64,000 nt of DNA from Mucilaginibacter pineti (GTDB taxonomy: Bacteria; Bacteroidota; Bacteroidia; Sphingobacteriales; Sphingobacteriaceae), in the NCBI RefSeq assembly GCF_900101875.1, contig NZ_FNAI01000007.1:124001-188000 (forward strand), read 5' to 3'. Below are positions 7,674 to 15,883 of the stretch, piece by piece. How positions within the stretch are numbered: position 1 is the stretch's first letter; each line of letters begins with the position of its first letter. The notes under the pieces are model-generated. The model ran no database searches. It saw nothing but the letters and a program-made list of their open reading frames with translations, and had not been told where the DNA came from. The translations under genes and the position numbers were made by a program.

Positions 7674-9407
7674 ATGAGCGATCTGCAAATTAAAAAATCA
7701 TCCACTACTTATGATGTGGTAATAGTTGGTTCGGGCGCGGGCGGCGGTATGGCCGGTTACGTTTTGGCGAATGCCGGTATTAAAGTGCTTATGCTGGAGG
7801 CTGGTGCCTACTTCGACCCTCAAAAGGATTCACAACAGTTAAAATGGCCCTGGGAATCGCCCCGTCGTGGTGCGGGTACCACCCGTTACTTTGGCGATTT
7901 TGATGCTGCCTTTGGCGGATGGGAACTGGATGGCGAACCTTATACTACAAAAGACAATACCGAATTTTCATGGTTCCGCTCGCGTATGCTGGGCGGGCGT
8001 ACCAATCACTGGGGCCGTATATCCTTACGCATGGGCCCGCATGACTTTAAAAGTCGCGACGGCCTTACCGATGATTGGCCTATAACTTATGATGAGGTTA
8101 AACCATACTATGATAAGGTTGACCGCATGATAGGTGTATACGGAACGGTAGAAGGTTTGGAAAATGAACCGGATGGGATATTTTTACCTCCGCCAAAACC
8201 AAGGCTTAATGAGCTTTATATTAAGCAGGGTGCTAAAAAAGCAGGTGTAACTGTAATTACAGGTCGTGGATCGGTATTAACGGAAGCATTGCCTGGCAAT
8301 AAAGACCGTGGCGCATGTTTCTTCTGCGGGCAATGCGGCCGTAGCTGTAAGGTTTACGGCGATTTCTCTGCATCATCATGTTTGGTTATCCCAGCTGTTA
8401 AAACCGGCAATCTTAAAGTAATTACCAACGCCATGGTGCGTGAGGTACTTACCAATAAAGAAGGACTTGCAACAGGTGTATCCTACGTAAATAAAGAAGA
8501 TATGCAGGAGTACCAGGTAAATGCCAAAACGGTGATACTTGGTGCCAGTGCAGGCGAATCGGCCCGTTTGCTGCTTAACTCACGTTCAGCCGCGCATCCG
8601 GGAGGGTTGGCCAATAGTAGTGGTGTTGTAGGCCGTTACTTGCATGATTCAACTGGTTCAAGCGCTGGAGGCTTCCTTCCGCAGCTGATGGACCGTAAGC
8701 GTTATAATGAAGACGGTGTAGGAAGTGTACACATTTACTCACCTTGGTGGCTTGATAATAAAAAACTTGATTTCCCGCGCGGTTACCATATTGAATATGG
8801 TGGCGGCTTACACATGCCATCATACGGTTTCGGGGGCGGTATCGAGAATATGAACGGCATGGTGCCAGATCGTAATGGTAACAAGAAGGAAGCCGGTGGT
8901 TATGGTGCATCGTTAAAGGATGACTACCGCCGGTTTTACGGTACGCAGTTTGGCATGGCCGGTCGTGGTACTGCCATTGCCCGTTATGATAACTATTGCG
9001 AGATAGACCCTAATGTGGTTGATAAATTTGGTATCCCGGTATTGCGTTTCCATTATAAATGGGCACCAGACGAGATAAAACAGGCCAAGCACATGCAGGA
9101 AACCTTCCAGGAGATCATGCACAACATGGGTGGTATTTATGGTGGCCCGCAAGGTCCGGAAACCAATTATGGTTTGGAAACACCGGGTAAGATCATTCAC
9201 GAGGTTGGTACCGTGCGCATGGGCGACGATCCTAAAAAATCGGCCCTCAACAAATGGTGCCAGGCGCATGATTGCAAAAACCTTTTTGTGGTTGATGCCG
9301 CTCCGTTTGTACAGCAAGGTGATAAAAACGCTACATGGACCATCCTGGCCCTGTCTATGCGTACCGCCGAATACATTTTACAGCAAAGAAAAGCACTGAA
9401 CATATAA
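7674..9407 (+). CDS. GMC-family FAD oxidoreductase (glycoside 3-dehydrogenase-like large subunit)
   Basis: 577 residues. The N-terminus has the FAD dinucleotide fold (VVIVGSGAGGGMAGY, glycines from residue 19), and GMC C-terminal motifs follow: HEVGTVRMG and NLFVVDAAPF...KNATWTILALSMR. There is no signal peptide. Four cysteines at 215, 218, 221 and 225 form a CxxCxxCxxxC pattern, suggesting an iron-sulfur cluster as in some FAD-dependent sugar dehydrogenases. The next gene encodes a Tat-signal small subunit, so the folded flavoprotein is probably exported by hitchhiking. Likely reaction: oxidation of a sugar or glycoside, passing electrons to the membrane. The link to DUF1080 suggests C3 oxidation; the substrate is unproven. 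Confidence 0.88.
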   Translation: MSDLQIKKSSTTYDVVIVGSGAGGGMAGYVLANAGIKVLMLEAGAYFDPQKDSQQLKWPWESPRRGAGTTRYFGDFDAAFGGWELDGEPYTTKDNTEFSWFRSRMLGGRTNHWGRISLRMGPHDFKSRDGLTDDWPITYDEVKPYYDKVDRMIGVYGTVEGLENEPDGIFLPPPKPRLNELYIKQGAKKAGVTVITGRGSVLTEALPGNKDRGACFFCGQCGRSCKVYGDFSASSCLVIPAVKTGNLKVITNAMVREVLTNKEGLATGVSYVNKEDMQEYQVNAKTVILGASAGESARLLLNSRSAAHPGGLANSSGVVGRYLHDSTGSSAGGFLPQLMDRKRYNEDGVGSVHIYSPWWLDNKKLDFPRGYHIEYGGGLHMPSYGFGGGIENMNGMVPDRNGNKKEAGGYGASLKDDYRRFYGTQFGMAGRGTAIARYDNYCEIDPNVVDKFGIPVLRFHYKWAPDEIKQAKHMQETFQEIMHNMGGIYGGPQGPETNYGLETPGKIIHEVGTVRMGDDPKKSALNKWCQAHDCKNLFVVDAAPFVQQGDKNATWTILALSMRTAEYILQQRKALNI

Positions 9408-9430
9408 CAAGCTAACCCAATAAAAATATT

Positions 9431-10057
9431 ATGAACAGACGTGATTCCCTCAAAGCATTAGGTTTAAGCGCCGTTTCTGCAGGATTATTACTGGAAGCCT
9501 GTAAAACCGAAACAAAACCCGCAGCAGCAGAAGCTGCTGCCGCCACCGAAGGCGCAGCCGGCAGGCAGCCTTTTGAAATTGAGCGCGATAAAAAACTGAA
9601 CGGCGAGAAGTTTTTTACAGCCGCCGAAATGGAAACTATTACTGTGCTGGTAGATATTATTATACCTAAGGATGATAAATCGGGCAGTGCATCAGATGCT
9701 AAGGTGCCAGATTTTATTGAGTTTATTGTAAAAGATATGCCAGATCATCAAACCCCCGTACGCGGTGGTTTGCGTTGGTTGGATCTGCAATGCCTTAACA
9801 GGTACAGTAAAGTTTTTACAGATTGCTCACATAACCAGCAGATAGAACTGATAGATATGATTGCCTACCCTAACAAGGCCAAGCCAGAAATGGCGCAGGG
9901 TGTATCATTCTTTAACCGTATGCGTGATCTTACCGCTTCGGGATTTTTTACCAGCCAAATGGGTGTTAAAGACATCGGCTACGCAGGTAACTCCCCCGGC
10001 AAATGGACAGGTGTGCCTGAAGATATCCTGAAACATTACGGTATGGAAAATGTGTAA
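9431..10057 (+). CDS. Gluconate 2-dehydrogenase subunit 3-like Tat lipoprotein
   Basis: 208 residues. The N-terminus is MNRRDSLKALGLSAVSAGLL followed by LEAC: a twin-arginine motif (R3, R4), a hydrophobic core and a lipobox with Cys24, so a Tat-exported lipoprotein. A short Ala/Glu linker (residues 30-45) leads into the subunit 3 domain (PF13618; ITVLVDIIIPKDDKSGSA, GGLRWLDLQCL, GFFTSQMGVKDIGYAGN). It starts 23 bases after the GMC gene in the same operon. Expected role: chaperone and membrane anchor of the flavoprotein. A hairpin terminator follows. Confidence 0.9.
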   Translation: MNRRDSLKALGLSAVSAGLLLEACKTETKPAAAEAAAATEGAAGRQPFEIERDKKLNGEKFFTAAEMETITVLVDIIIPKDDKSGSASDAKVPDFIEFIVKDMPDHQTPVRGGLRWLDLQCLNRYSKVFTDCSHNQQIELIDMIAYPNKAKPEMAQGVSFFNRMRDLTASGFFTSQMGVKDIGYAGNSPGKWTGVPEDILKHYGMENV

Positions 10058-10078
10058 TCAAAAACAAAATTAAAATAT

Positions 10079-10105
10079 GAAAGGCGCCTAAAGCGCCTTT
10101 TTTGT
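10079..10105 (+). terminator. Terminator of the GMC operon
   Basis: Stem AAAGGCGC / GCGCCTTT with a CTAAA loop followed by T6, 22 bases after the small-subunit stop. Confidence 0.85.
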
Positions 10106-10148
10106 TTGGATTAATACAGGGAAACACAAAACAGTATAATAAAATTTT

Positions 10149-10267
10149 GTCATTTCGAACGAGGTACGAGGAGAAATCCTATACGGCTTTGAATACGGAC
10201 TTAGCATACCGCAGAAGATTTCTCTTTCGCGCCCACGCTCATGCCGAGCCTGCTCTATCGAAATGAC
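10149..10267. repeat. 119-bp palindromic repeat, copy A
   Basis: Begins GTCATTTCGA and ends with its exact reverse complement TCGAAATGAC. Inside is a second, weaker inverted pair (GAGAAATC / GATTTCTC). The second copy at 38649-38767 has the same length and an identical left end of about 30 bases. No coding capacity; it looks like a REP/MITE-type element. It lies between the GMC operon terminator and the phosphoribosyltransferase gene. Confidence 0.85.
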
Positions 10268-10305
10268 AATGGCGATTTTCTATTGAAAGTATAAAAAAGT
10301 ATTTT

Positions 10306-10815
10306 CTATCTCAAGTAAACGGCATCTTCCTCGCCATCTTCATCAAGTACCACATCAACATGTTCTTTAATAACAGTGGATAGGGCTACACCTGCAAAAT
10401 CGGTAGTTACGGGGAAGCTTTTGTGGTTGCGGTCTATGAGAACGGCGGTACGCAGCTTTTTAAGCGGAACATCAAGGAAAACACCAAAGCCATAGGCCAG
10501 GGTTTTGCCGCTGTTGAGCACATCGTCAACCAGTATCACCACTTTATTGCTGCATTCCTGTATGTCGAAATTAATATTGGCCTGCAGGGTACTGCTTTGT
10601 TTTTCGAGCTCAATGGTTAATAACCTGCTTTTAAAAGGCGCAATGCCATCAAGGATGGTTTTTAAGCGCCCGGCAATATGGTTGCCTCGGGGCAGGATGC
10701 CGGCTATAAGTATTTCTTCCTCGTCGAAATTATCTTCCAGTATCTGGTAGGCAATACGGTCAAGCTTTTGCTGTATCTGCTGCTGGTTTAATATCAGGAG
10801 TTTCTTTTCGGACAT
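10306..10815 (-). CDS. PyrR-like phosphoribosyltransferase
   Basis: 169 residues of type I PRTase fold. GILPRGNHIAGRL carries the PPi-loop equivalent, and VVILVDDVLNSGKTL (residues 92-106) is the PRPP-binding loop with two acidic residues. Closest to the PyrR/uracil phosphoribosyltransferase-like group; it could be a nucleobase salvage enzyme or a regulatory relative. The C-terminus is acidic (VLDEDGEEDAV). The next gene upstream on the strand is a conserved small protein 63 bases away. Confidence 0.83.
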   Translation of the reverse strand: MSEKKLLILNQQQIQQKLDRIAYQILEDNFDEEEILIAGILPRGNHIAGRLKTILDGIAPFKSRLLTIELEKQSSTLQANINFDIQECSNKVVILVDDVLNSGKTLAYGFGVFLDVPLKKLRTAVLIDRNHKSFPVTTDFAGVALSTVIKEHVDVVLDEDGEEDAVYLR

Positions 10816-10878
10816 GGTAGCTTATTGAAATACTACGGTAAATATATAAAATAAACGTTCCAACAAACGCGTCAAATG

Positions 10879-11280
10879 TTACTTCTTATATGGAACGTAA
10901 ACAAAATTAGCACCTTCGGGCACTACCACAAAAACGCACATAAAATCATTAGGGTTTTTGTAACTGTTGATGAAGCGATCCTTTAATTCGGGTTTGATAA
11001 CGCCGCGTTCGGTAAATTCTTCAATCGTGGAGGCGTGGATGCTCCAGTCGGAGTTAAGGTCATGCCTGTCCAGTATCAATTCACCTAATTTTAATTCATG
11101 CTGATGGGCCACAAATATGGGGTACGATGATAGCCCTTCAACCATAATTTCAACAGCTACCTCGTGGATAGATTCGTTAAAAAATTTCAGGTCGCGCTCC
11201 AAACTCAATAACGGGCTATCTGCCGCCGGTTTGGGCTGGTCGCTGTTATTATCCGGATTTAATAATTCTTCGGGTTGCAT
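10879..11280 (-). CDS. Conserved protein of unknown function
   Basis: 133 residues, soluble, with no signal peptide. An N-terminal disordered stretch (NPDNNSDQPKPAADSP) is followed by a compact alpha/beta region with HEVAVEIMVEGLSSYPIFVAHQ and ending MCVFVVVPEGANFVYVPYKK. I do not recognise a named family; it reads as one of the conserved Bacteroidota proteins next to housekeeping genes. It lies between rlmD and the phosphoribosyltransferase gene on the same strand. Confidence 0.75.
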   Translation of the reverse strand: MQPEELLNPDNNSDQPKPAADSPLLSLERDLKFFNESIHEVAVEIMVEGLSSYPIFVAHQHELKLGELILDRHDLNSDWSIHASTIEEFTERGVIKPELKDRFINSYKNPNDFMCVFVVVPEGANFVYVPYKK

Positions 11281-11294
11281 AGTTGGGGTAATAA

Positions 11295-11428
11295 ATTCTA
11301 AACTTTAATTTCTAAATCCTAAGAAAAAACTCTAAATAATAAATCCTAAATTCTAAAAGGAAAAATTCTAAACTCTAAATAGGAAAATAATAAATCCTAA
11401 ATTCCTAAATCGAAATTCCGAATTCCGA
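11295..11428. repeat. AT-rich degenerate heptamer tract
   Basis: Some 130 bases made of imperfect copies of TAAATCC, TAAATTC and TAAACTC words, mostly at 7-base steps, ending in CGAAATTCCGAATTCCGAAATC. No ORF. It fills the whole gap between rlmD and the small conserved gene. Confidence 0.7.
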
Positions 11429-11430
11429 AA

Positions 11431-12840
11431 TCAATTGCTCTTCAGCACCAATAGCACCACATTTTCTACGTGTTGGGTGTGCGGGAACATGTCAACGGGT
11501 TGTATTTTTATCGTATCGTATTTTTCTTTTAGTACTAATAGGTCGCGGGCCTGAGTGGCGGCATTGCAGCTTACATAAACAATTTTAGGCGCTTCAATTT
11601 CCATTAGGCGGGCAACCACATCCGGGTGCATCCCCGCGCGCGGCGGATCGGTAATGATTACATCGGGCTTGCCATGTTCCGCCACAAAATCGGCAACCAG
11701 TACATCCTTCATATCGCCGGCATAAAATTTTGTGTTGGTGATATTATTAATGGATGAGTTTACCTTGGCATCTTCAATGGCGGTTGGTACATACTCCACA
11801 CCAACAACTTCGCGTACGTGTGCGGCAATAAAGTTGGCGATTGTGCCTGCGCCGGTATAAAGGTCATAAACCAGTTCATTACCTGTAAAGCCTGCAAAAT
11901 CGCGGGTTATTTCATACAGACGCAGGGCCTGGATGCTGTTGGTTTGATAAAATGATTTTGGCCCAATGCGGAATTTGATACCGTTCATTTCTTCGTGGAT
12001 ATATTCGGGGCCTTTAAAGGCTACCACATCCTGGTCAAAAATGGTATCATTCTTTTTATGGTTGATGATATATAACAACGAGGTGATCTCAGGGAAACGA
12101 CCGTTAATAAAACTCATCAGCTTATTAACTTCATCCTCTCCTACATAAGCAAACACCACTATAACCATAACCTCACCGGTTGACGAGGTGCGTACGATAA
12201 GATTGCGTAATGCGCCCTCATGGTTACGCAGATTATAAAAAGAGTAACCATGCTCGATCACAAAATCGCGGATGCTGTTACGCAGATCGTTTGATGGTTC
12301 GGCCTGCAGGTAGCAATGTTTTACGTCGAGGATCTTATCAAAACGGCCGGGGATATGGAAACCCAGCGCGTTCATATTAAGTGTTTCGTCTTCTTTACTT
12401 TCTCCATCGTAAAGCCAGCGTTTATCGCTAAAGGTGTATTCCAGTTTATTGCGGTAATAGCGATCGGCAGGGGATGGAATAATATCCATAATGCCATCCA
12501 CATCAATTTTGGCTATCCGGCCAAGGGCATCGGCAACAGATTTTTGTTTGAATTTCAATTGGGCAGCATAGGTCATGTGCTGCCATTTACAGCCGCCGCA
12601 AGTGCCAAAATGCTCACAAAAAGGCGTAACCCGATATTCGGATGCTTGTTTAAGATTGGTGATCTTGGCCTCGCCAAAGTTCTTTTTGCTGCGGTAAACC
12701 TGTACATCGGCAATATCGCCGGGAATGGCCTTGTCAACAAAAAGTACAAAGTCATCGGCCTTACCTACGCCCTTGCCTTCTTCGGCAATATCAATGATCT
12801 GTACGTCTTCAAAAAATTTCTGTTTTGCAACTTTATTCAT
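11431..12840 (-). CDS. rlmD: 23S rRNA (uracil-5)-methyltransferase RlmD
   Basis: 469 residues, the family length. Order of domains: TRAM RNA-binding domain (about 10-70), a cysteine set for a 4Fe-4S cluster (C75, C81 and C84 in CEHFGTCGGCKWQHM, with a fourth in VKHCYLQ near 178), and a SAM-binding fold with VYDLYTGAGTIANF, TDPPRAGMH and the nucleophile motif YVSCNAATQARDL. The last motifs identify it as an m5U methyltransferase of the RumA/RlmD/TrmA class; the cluster cysteines favour 23S rRNA. It methylates rRNA in the cytoplasm. The ATG lies 7 bases after a perfect -7 element. Confidence 0.93.
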   Translation of the reverse strand: MNKVAKQKFFEDVQIIDIAEEGKGVGKADDFVLFVDKAIPGDIADVQVYRSKKNFGEAKITNLKQASEYRVTPFCEHFGTCGGCKWQHMTYAAQLKFKQKSVADALGRIAKIDVDGIMDIIPSPADRYYRNKLEYTFSDKRWLYDGESKEDETLNMNALGFHIPGRFDKILDVKHCYLQAEPSNDLRNSIRDFVIEHGYSFYNLRNHEGALRNLIVRTSSTGEVMVIVVFAYVGEDEVNKLMSFINGRFPEITSLLYIINHKKNDTIFDQDVVAFKGPEYIHEEMNGIKFRIGPKSFYQTNSIQALRLYEITRDFAGFTGNELVYDLYTGAGTIANFIAAHVREVVGVEYVPTAIEDAKVNSSINNITNTKFYAGDMKDVLVADFVAEHGKPDVIITDPPRAGMHPDVVARLMEIEAPKIVYVSCNAATQARDLLVLKEKYDTIKIQPVDMFPHTQHVENVVLLVLKSN

Positions 12841-12847
12841 CAGGCTG

Positions 12848-12855
12848 CAAAGGTA
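12848..12855 (-). promoter_or_regulatory. Putative -7 element of rlmD (leaderless geometry)
   Basis: The minus strand reads TACCTTTG, an exact TAnnTTTG, ending 7 bases before the ATG. Transcription from it would begin at or next to the start codon. Confidence 0.5.
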
Positions 12856-12938
12856 GCTAAAAAAGAAGAATCAGTATAAAGCAAAAGGGTAAAGGCGAAA
12901 GCTTAAAGGTAGCTGCGTTAGCGCGTGGCAGTTATTTG

Positions 12939-13046
12939 TTAAGCAAACAAGCTCAATAAATAAGTCACAATATCGGTTGCCTGCTCGTCCTTTATCTCAA
13001 ACTGCTCATCTATCTGGTTCGAAAAATTTGTTAGTTCACGGCTCAT
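12939..13046 (-). CDS. Possible 35-residue small protein
   Basis: An ATG-to-TAA frame of 35 residues: MSRELTNFSNQIDEQF, then an acidic stretch and a hydrophobic end TYLLSLFA. It is preceded by a good promoter match (13066-13097) whose start site would lie about 15 bases upstream of the ATG. No family is recognised. It could be a real small protein or a leftover fragment. It is the only coding candidate in the 276-base gap between rlmD and the membrane protein gene. Confidence 0.4.
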   Translation of the reverse strand: MSRELTNFSNQIDEQFEIKDEQATDIVTYLLSLFA

Positions 13047-13065
13047 AGTAATTTTATTTACTATG

Positions 13066-13097
13066 CAAACATAATATTTATTATACTAAAAACCAAA
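13066..13097 (-). promoter_or_regulatory. Putative promoter ahead of the 35-residue ORF
   Basis: The minus strand has TTTG (13094-13097), 20 bases, then TATGTTTG (13066-13073): both boxes of the Bacteroidota consensus at near-ideal spacing. Confidence 0.55.
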
Positions 13098-13116
13098 TTG
13101 GTATATGGTATAGGCA

Positions 13117-13554
13117 TTAATGAGCTCTGACAGTTACATACAGACTATCAACTTTTAGCTTATAGAACCATGAACCACCTGAAATGCAAATGCAGTTACC
13201 CACCATTAAATAAAAAAAATCATCATGAATACTAATCGACGGGGATAAAAACAATGCAAAGGTTCCTACCGTTAATAATGCCCCAATCAATGATATTATA
13301 GATTTGGATTGTTTTATTGAGGATGCATGTAATGTAGTTATTTTAACGGTCAGGAAGAAAAGAACCCAGGTAAAAAAGGAGAACAGGCTGCCAAAGAAAA
13401 CACACATGACATAATTAGAAAATTGATTGGAGATAAGTGTACCTAAGTCCTGGTAATTTTCTTTAAAAGAGGTAACTACGATGTATATTAAAGGAGCTAA
13501 AAACACGCTGGTTAGCCATATTTTTAAGCTATAGATGAATGAATTTGAATGCAT
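13117..13554 (-). CDS. Small four-helix membrane protein
   Basis: 145 residues with four probable membrane helices (about 10-28, 47-70, 86-106 and 112-131) and short polar connections. No signature motif and no recognised family. It follows another small membrane protein (start 36 bases away) and creD on the same strand, so it is likely the last gene of that operon and acts at the inner membrane. Confidence 0.7.
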   Translation of the reverse strand: MHSNSFIYSLKIWLTSVFLAPLIYIVVTSFKENYQDLGTLISNQFSNYVMCVFFGSLFSFFTWVLFFLTVKITTLHASSIKQSKSIISLIGALLTVGTFALFLSPSISIHDDFFYLMVGNCICISGGSWFYKLKVDSLYVTVRAH

Positions 13555-13589
13555 GAGTTTGATTTGAGTAATAAGTAAGAAAGGAATTA

Positions 13590-13967
13590 TTATCTATTTA
13601 CGCCGGATAAGAAGATTATCATTACAAGCAAAATAAACAAAATAGGCAATGCACACGAAAACCAATAACCCAGCGCAAAAAGCTTTTCCCTAAAAAGCTG
13701 GTTATTACCTGTGTTAAAAGTGCTGTCAATAAACCAACCCAATGTGTAAAATACATTTGCCAGGCCCATCATAAATAAATAGGCAACTCCCTGAAAAGCT
13801 ATTCCAAATATTGTTTCTTCAAATTCTTCATGCGGCGCTATTATTATCTCTCCGAGGATGCAGTAAAGCAGAAAGGCAATAAAACCGGCAACAATTAAGC
13901 CTATATTATATTTGAGTCTTTTTGCCCACCACCATTGCCTTGTTGTTTGCGATATTTCGGTATTCAT
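13590..13967 (-). CDS. Small three-helix membrane protein
   Basis: 125 residues with a charged N-terminus (RQWWWAKRLKYN) and three membrane helices at about 21-43, 54-76 and 98-121. No recognised family. It lies 33 bases downstream of creD and 35 bases upstream of the next small membrane gene, so probably belongs to one creD operon. Confidence 0.7.
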   Translation of the reverse strand: MNTEISQTTRQWWWAKRLKYNIGLIVAGFIAFLLYCILGEIIIAPHEEFEETIFGIAFQGVAYLFMMGLANVFYTLGWFIDSTFNTGNNQLFREKLFALGYWFSCALPILFILLVMIIFLSGVNR

Positions 13968-14000
13968 TGTCTTTCTTGCTTTAGCTTCATTGCTTTTAAT

Positions 14001-15332
14001 TTATTGTTTATCCCAATTTATCTTACGGGAGAAATACATGAGTGTAGCCACAATTACAAATAAGCCTATGCTGCCAAACAGCAGGGATAGCTCTTCCAAC
14101 TGGATGATGATATAGATGAAACCATAAAATATCGATAGTATCAACGAGAAGGTTATGGCCACGATATTGTTTTTTAATAACGACGCGGTGAAAACGGCTA
14201 TTAATGCTATGGTTGAAACAGAGGATATTAAATAGGCCCAGTTGTAGCCAACCTGTTCAGAAAAAGACAGCAACAAGGTATAATACACCACCATAGCCGC
14301 GCCAATGAGCACATAATTAAATACATGTACCCTTTCATTCTTTATCATTTCGGCCAGGAAAAGCGATATAAAGGTTAGCAGTATAATTAAGGTGGAGTAT
14401 TTGGTTGTGCGCAAAATTTTGCGGTACTGATCTATCGGCAGCTGCAGTTTTACTCCAATTGTGGCCGCTTTTATATCTTTTTGATTGGCAAGTACTTGAT
14501 TGCTGTTTAGCCATTGCTGCGGAAAGGGCCTGTTGTAATAAAGCATATGCCAGCTGGCGCTAAAGCCCTTTTCGTTTATATTTTTACTATCGGGCATAAA
14601 CCGGCCAAAATCCGGCGAGCGCCAATCACTGCTTAATTCAACATCGGTGGTTTTGCCGGTGTGCAGAAAATTAAGTTCGTTGCTGCCTTTAAGATTTAGC
14701 AGGTAGCTAAAGTTAAATCCCTTGTCTTTTTGTAAAGGAAAGTTTATCTGCAGCCCTTTTTCAAAAGGAATTAAATCGTCCGCGGCTACATCAGCATTGT
14801 AATTTTGCCCCTGTATGTTAATAACAGGATTGTTTTTAAGTCCCTTAATATCTGATATGCTAAAGACCAGCCTGGCCTTATCATATAGTACTTCTGCCGG
14901 GTCTATCCCCGCTTCGGAAAGATTGGGTTGAGTAAAATCGCCGGTAATAGCCACCTGCGCGTTATAACCGGTTGCATCATAAACACCTTTTTGAAAAGGC
15001 TCGGTTTTAACAGCGGCTTTTATGCGCAGGTTTTGCGGCAATAAATAAAGCATAAAAATGGCCTCATGTATAGTGACTTTTTTTTGAGCGTCGGTTTCAG
15101 TGATCTGCTTTTTGTAGGGCAGCATTAATACGGGGCCTTGTATCAGTTGGGTATCAGCCCAATTTTTAATTACGCTTCCTCTTTCGGTTTGCTGATAACC
15201 TTCTCTTTCGATAATCAGGCTTTGTATCCAGCTTGAAGGGATCAATAAGAGAAGGATTAGAAATGCGATTATACCTAATTTAATAAGTACAGAATCTGTG
15301 TGCCAGCTTGGTTTTTGTGGTTGTTCTCTCAT
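14001..15332 (-). CDS. creD: CreD family inner-membrane protein
   Basis: 443 residues matching the CreD (PF06123) layout: one N-terminal membrane helix (about 17-38), a large periplasmic domain with REGYQQTERGSVIKNW...QGPVLMLPY, FSASWHMLYYNRPFPQQW and GVKLQLPIDQYRKILRTTKY, then five or six C-terminal helices. E. coli CreD belongs to the CreBC regulon and is linked to envelope stress and colicin E2 tolerance; the biochemical role is unknown. Two identical-type inverted repeats lie upstream, so the gene is probably repressed or activated by a dedicated regulator, which is not in the window. Two small membrane proteins follow. Confidence 0.9.
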   Translation of the reverse strand: MREQPQKPSWHTDSVLIKLGIIAFLILLLLIPSSWIQSLIIEREGYQQTERGSVIKNWADTQLIQGPVLMLPYKKQITETDAQKKVTIHEAIFMLYLLPQNLRIKAAVKTEPFQKGVYDATGYNAQVAITGDFTQPNLSEAGIDPAEVLYDKARLVFSISDIKGLKNNPVINIQGQNYNADVAADDLIPFEKGLQINFPLQKDKGFNFSYLLNLKGSNELNFLHTGKTTDVELSSDWRSPDFGRFMPDSKNINEKGFSASWHMLYYNRPFPQQWLNSNQVLANQKDIKAATIGVKLQLPIDQYRKILRTTKYSTLIILLTFISLFLAEMIKNERVHVFNYVLIGAAMVVYYTLLLSFSEQVGYNWAYLISSVSTIALIAVFTASLLKNNIVAITFSLILSIFYGFIYIIIQLEELSLLFGSIGLFVIVATLMYFSRKINWDKQ

Positions 15333-15349
15333 GATTTTAGTTTTTAAAG

Positions 15350-15368
15350 TACTTTGTTTTTCAAAGTA
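15350..15368. promoter_or_regulatory. Operator-like palindrome 1 upstream of creD
   Basis: TACTTTG-N5-CAAAGTA, a perfect 7-base inverted repeat, 18 bases before the creD start. It is preceded by AAAG and followed by AA, exactly as in copy 2. Confidence 0.65.
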
Positions 15369-15383
15369 AATAATTAAAAATTA

Positions 15384-15400
15384 AGAGCCGTAAGGGCTCT
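15384..15400 (-). terminator. Small hairpin between the two operators
   Basis: AGAGCC-GTAAG-GGCTCT; on the minus strand it is followed by TTAATTTTTAATT. It can act as a weak terminator or attenuator for a transcript starting at operator 2. Confidence 0.45.
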
Positions 15401-15418
15401 GTTTGTATTTTATAAAAG

Positions 15419-15437
15419 TACTTTGTTATTCAAAGTA
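15419..15437. promoter_or_regulatory. Operator-like palindrome 2 upstream of creD
   Basis: A second perfect TACTTTG-N5-CAAAGTA, 69 bases from the first, with the same AAAG flank. The duplication argues for a dimeric regulator binding here. Confidence 0.65.
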
Positions 15438-15493
15438 AAGTATAATAATTTAAGATTGCAAATATTTTACCGGAAAGTTCAATATCTTTATAA

Positions 15494-15880
15494 ATGACCA
15501 TCCAGGAACAAATATATAATTGGCTAGTAGCAGGACTGCAGCAATCGCCGGTGAAGTTTTCTGAGGTGTTTTATTATGACAGACGGGACAATCAGTTCTT
15601 TTCAATATTAATGACCGATTATTTTTTATTTGAAAGTGATGGCGAGTTAGCCAAAGATGCAATATCTACCTATTCGGCAAGCACTTTGAAACAACTTAAA
15701 GATAGGGTAGGAAGAATTAATATTGATACCGATATAATTGCCTTACCCAGACTTGGCGATACCGAAGACGATTACCTGCCGCAGGCCGATAACTTTTTAA
15801 ACTTAAATGCTATTAATATTGATGAAACAACCATTTGGGAGGTTGAAGAAAGCGGATCAATAACCCTCAAAATAGAATAA
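15494..15880 (+). CDS. Conserved protein of unknown function
   Basis: 128 residues, soluble and acidic (QADNFLNLNAINIDETTIWEVEES), no signal peptide or membrane helix. No family recognised. It is transcribed away from creD and converges with tetR; the stops are only three bases apart. A TATCTTTA box three bases before the ATG is a one-mismatch -7 element. Confidence 0.65.
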   Translation: MTIQEQIYNWLVAGLQQSPVKFSEVFYYDRRDNQFFSILMTDYFLFESDGELAKDAISTYSASTLKQLKDRVGRINIDTDIIALPRLGDTEDDYLPQADNFLNLNAINIDETTIWEVEESGSITLKIE

Positions 15881-15883
15881 CCC

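Noticed and set aside
12316..12879. Plus-strand frame of 187 codons across rlmD
   Set aside because: Fully antisense to rlmD, whose motifs are unambiguous; no family features in the translation.
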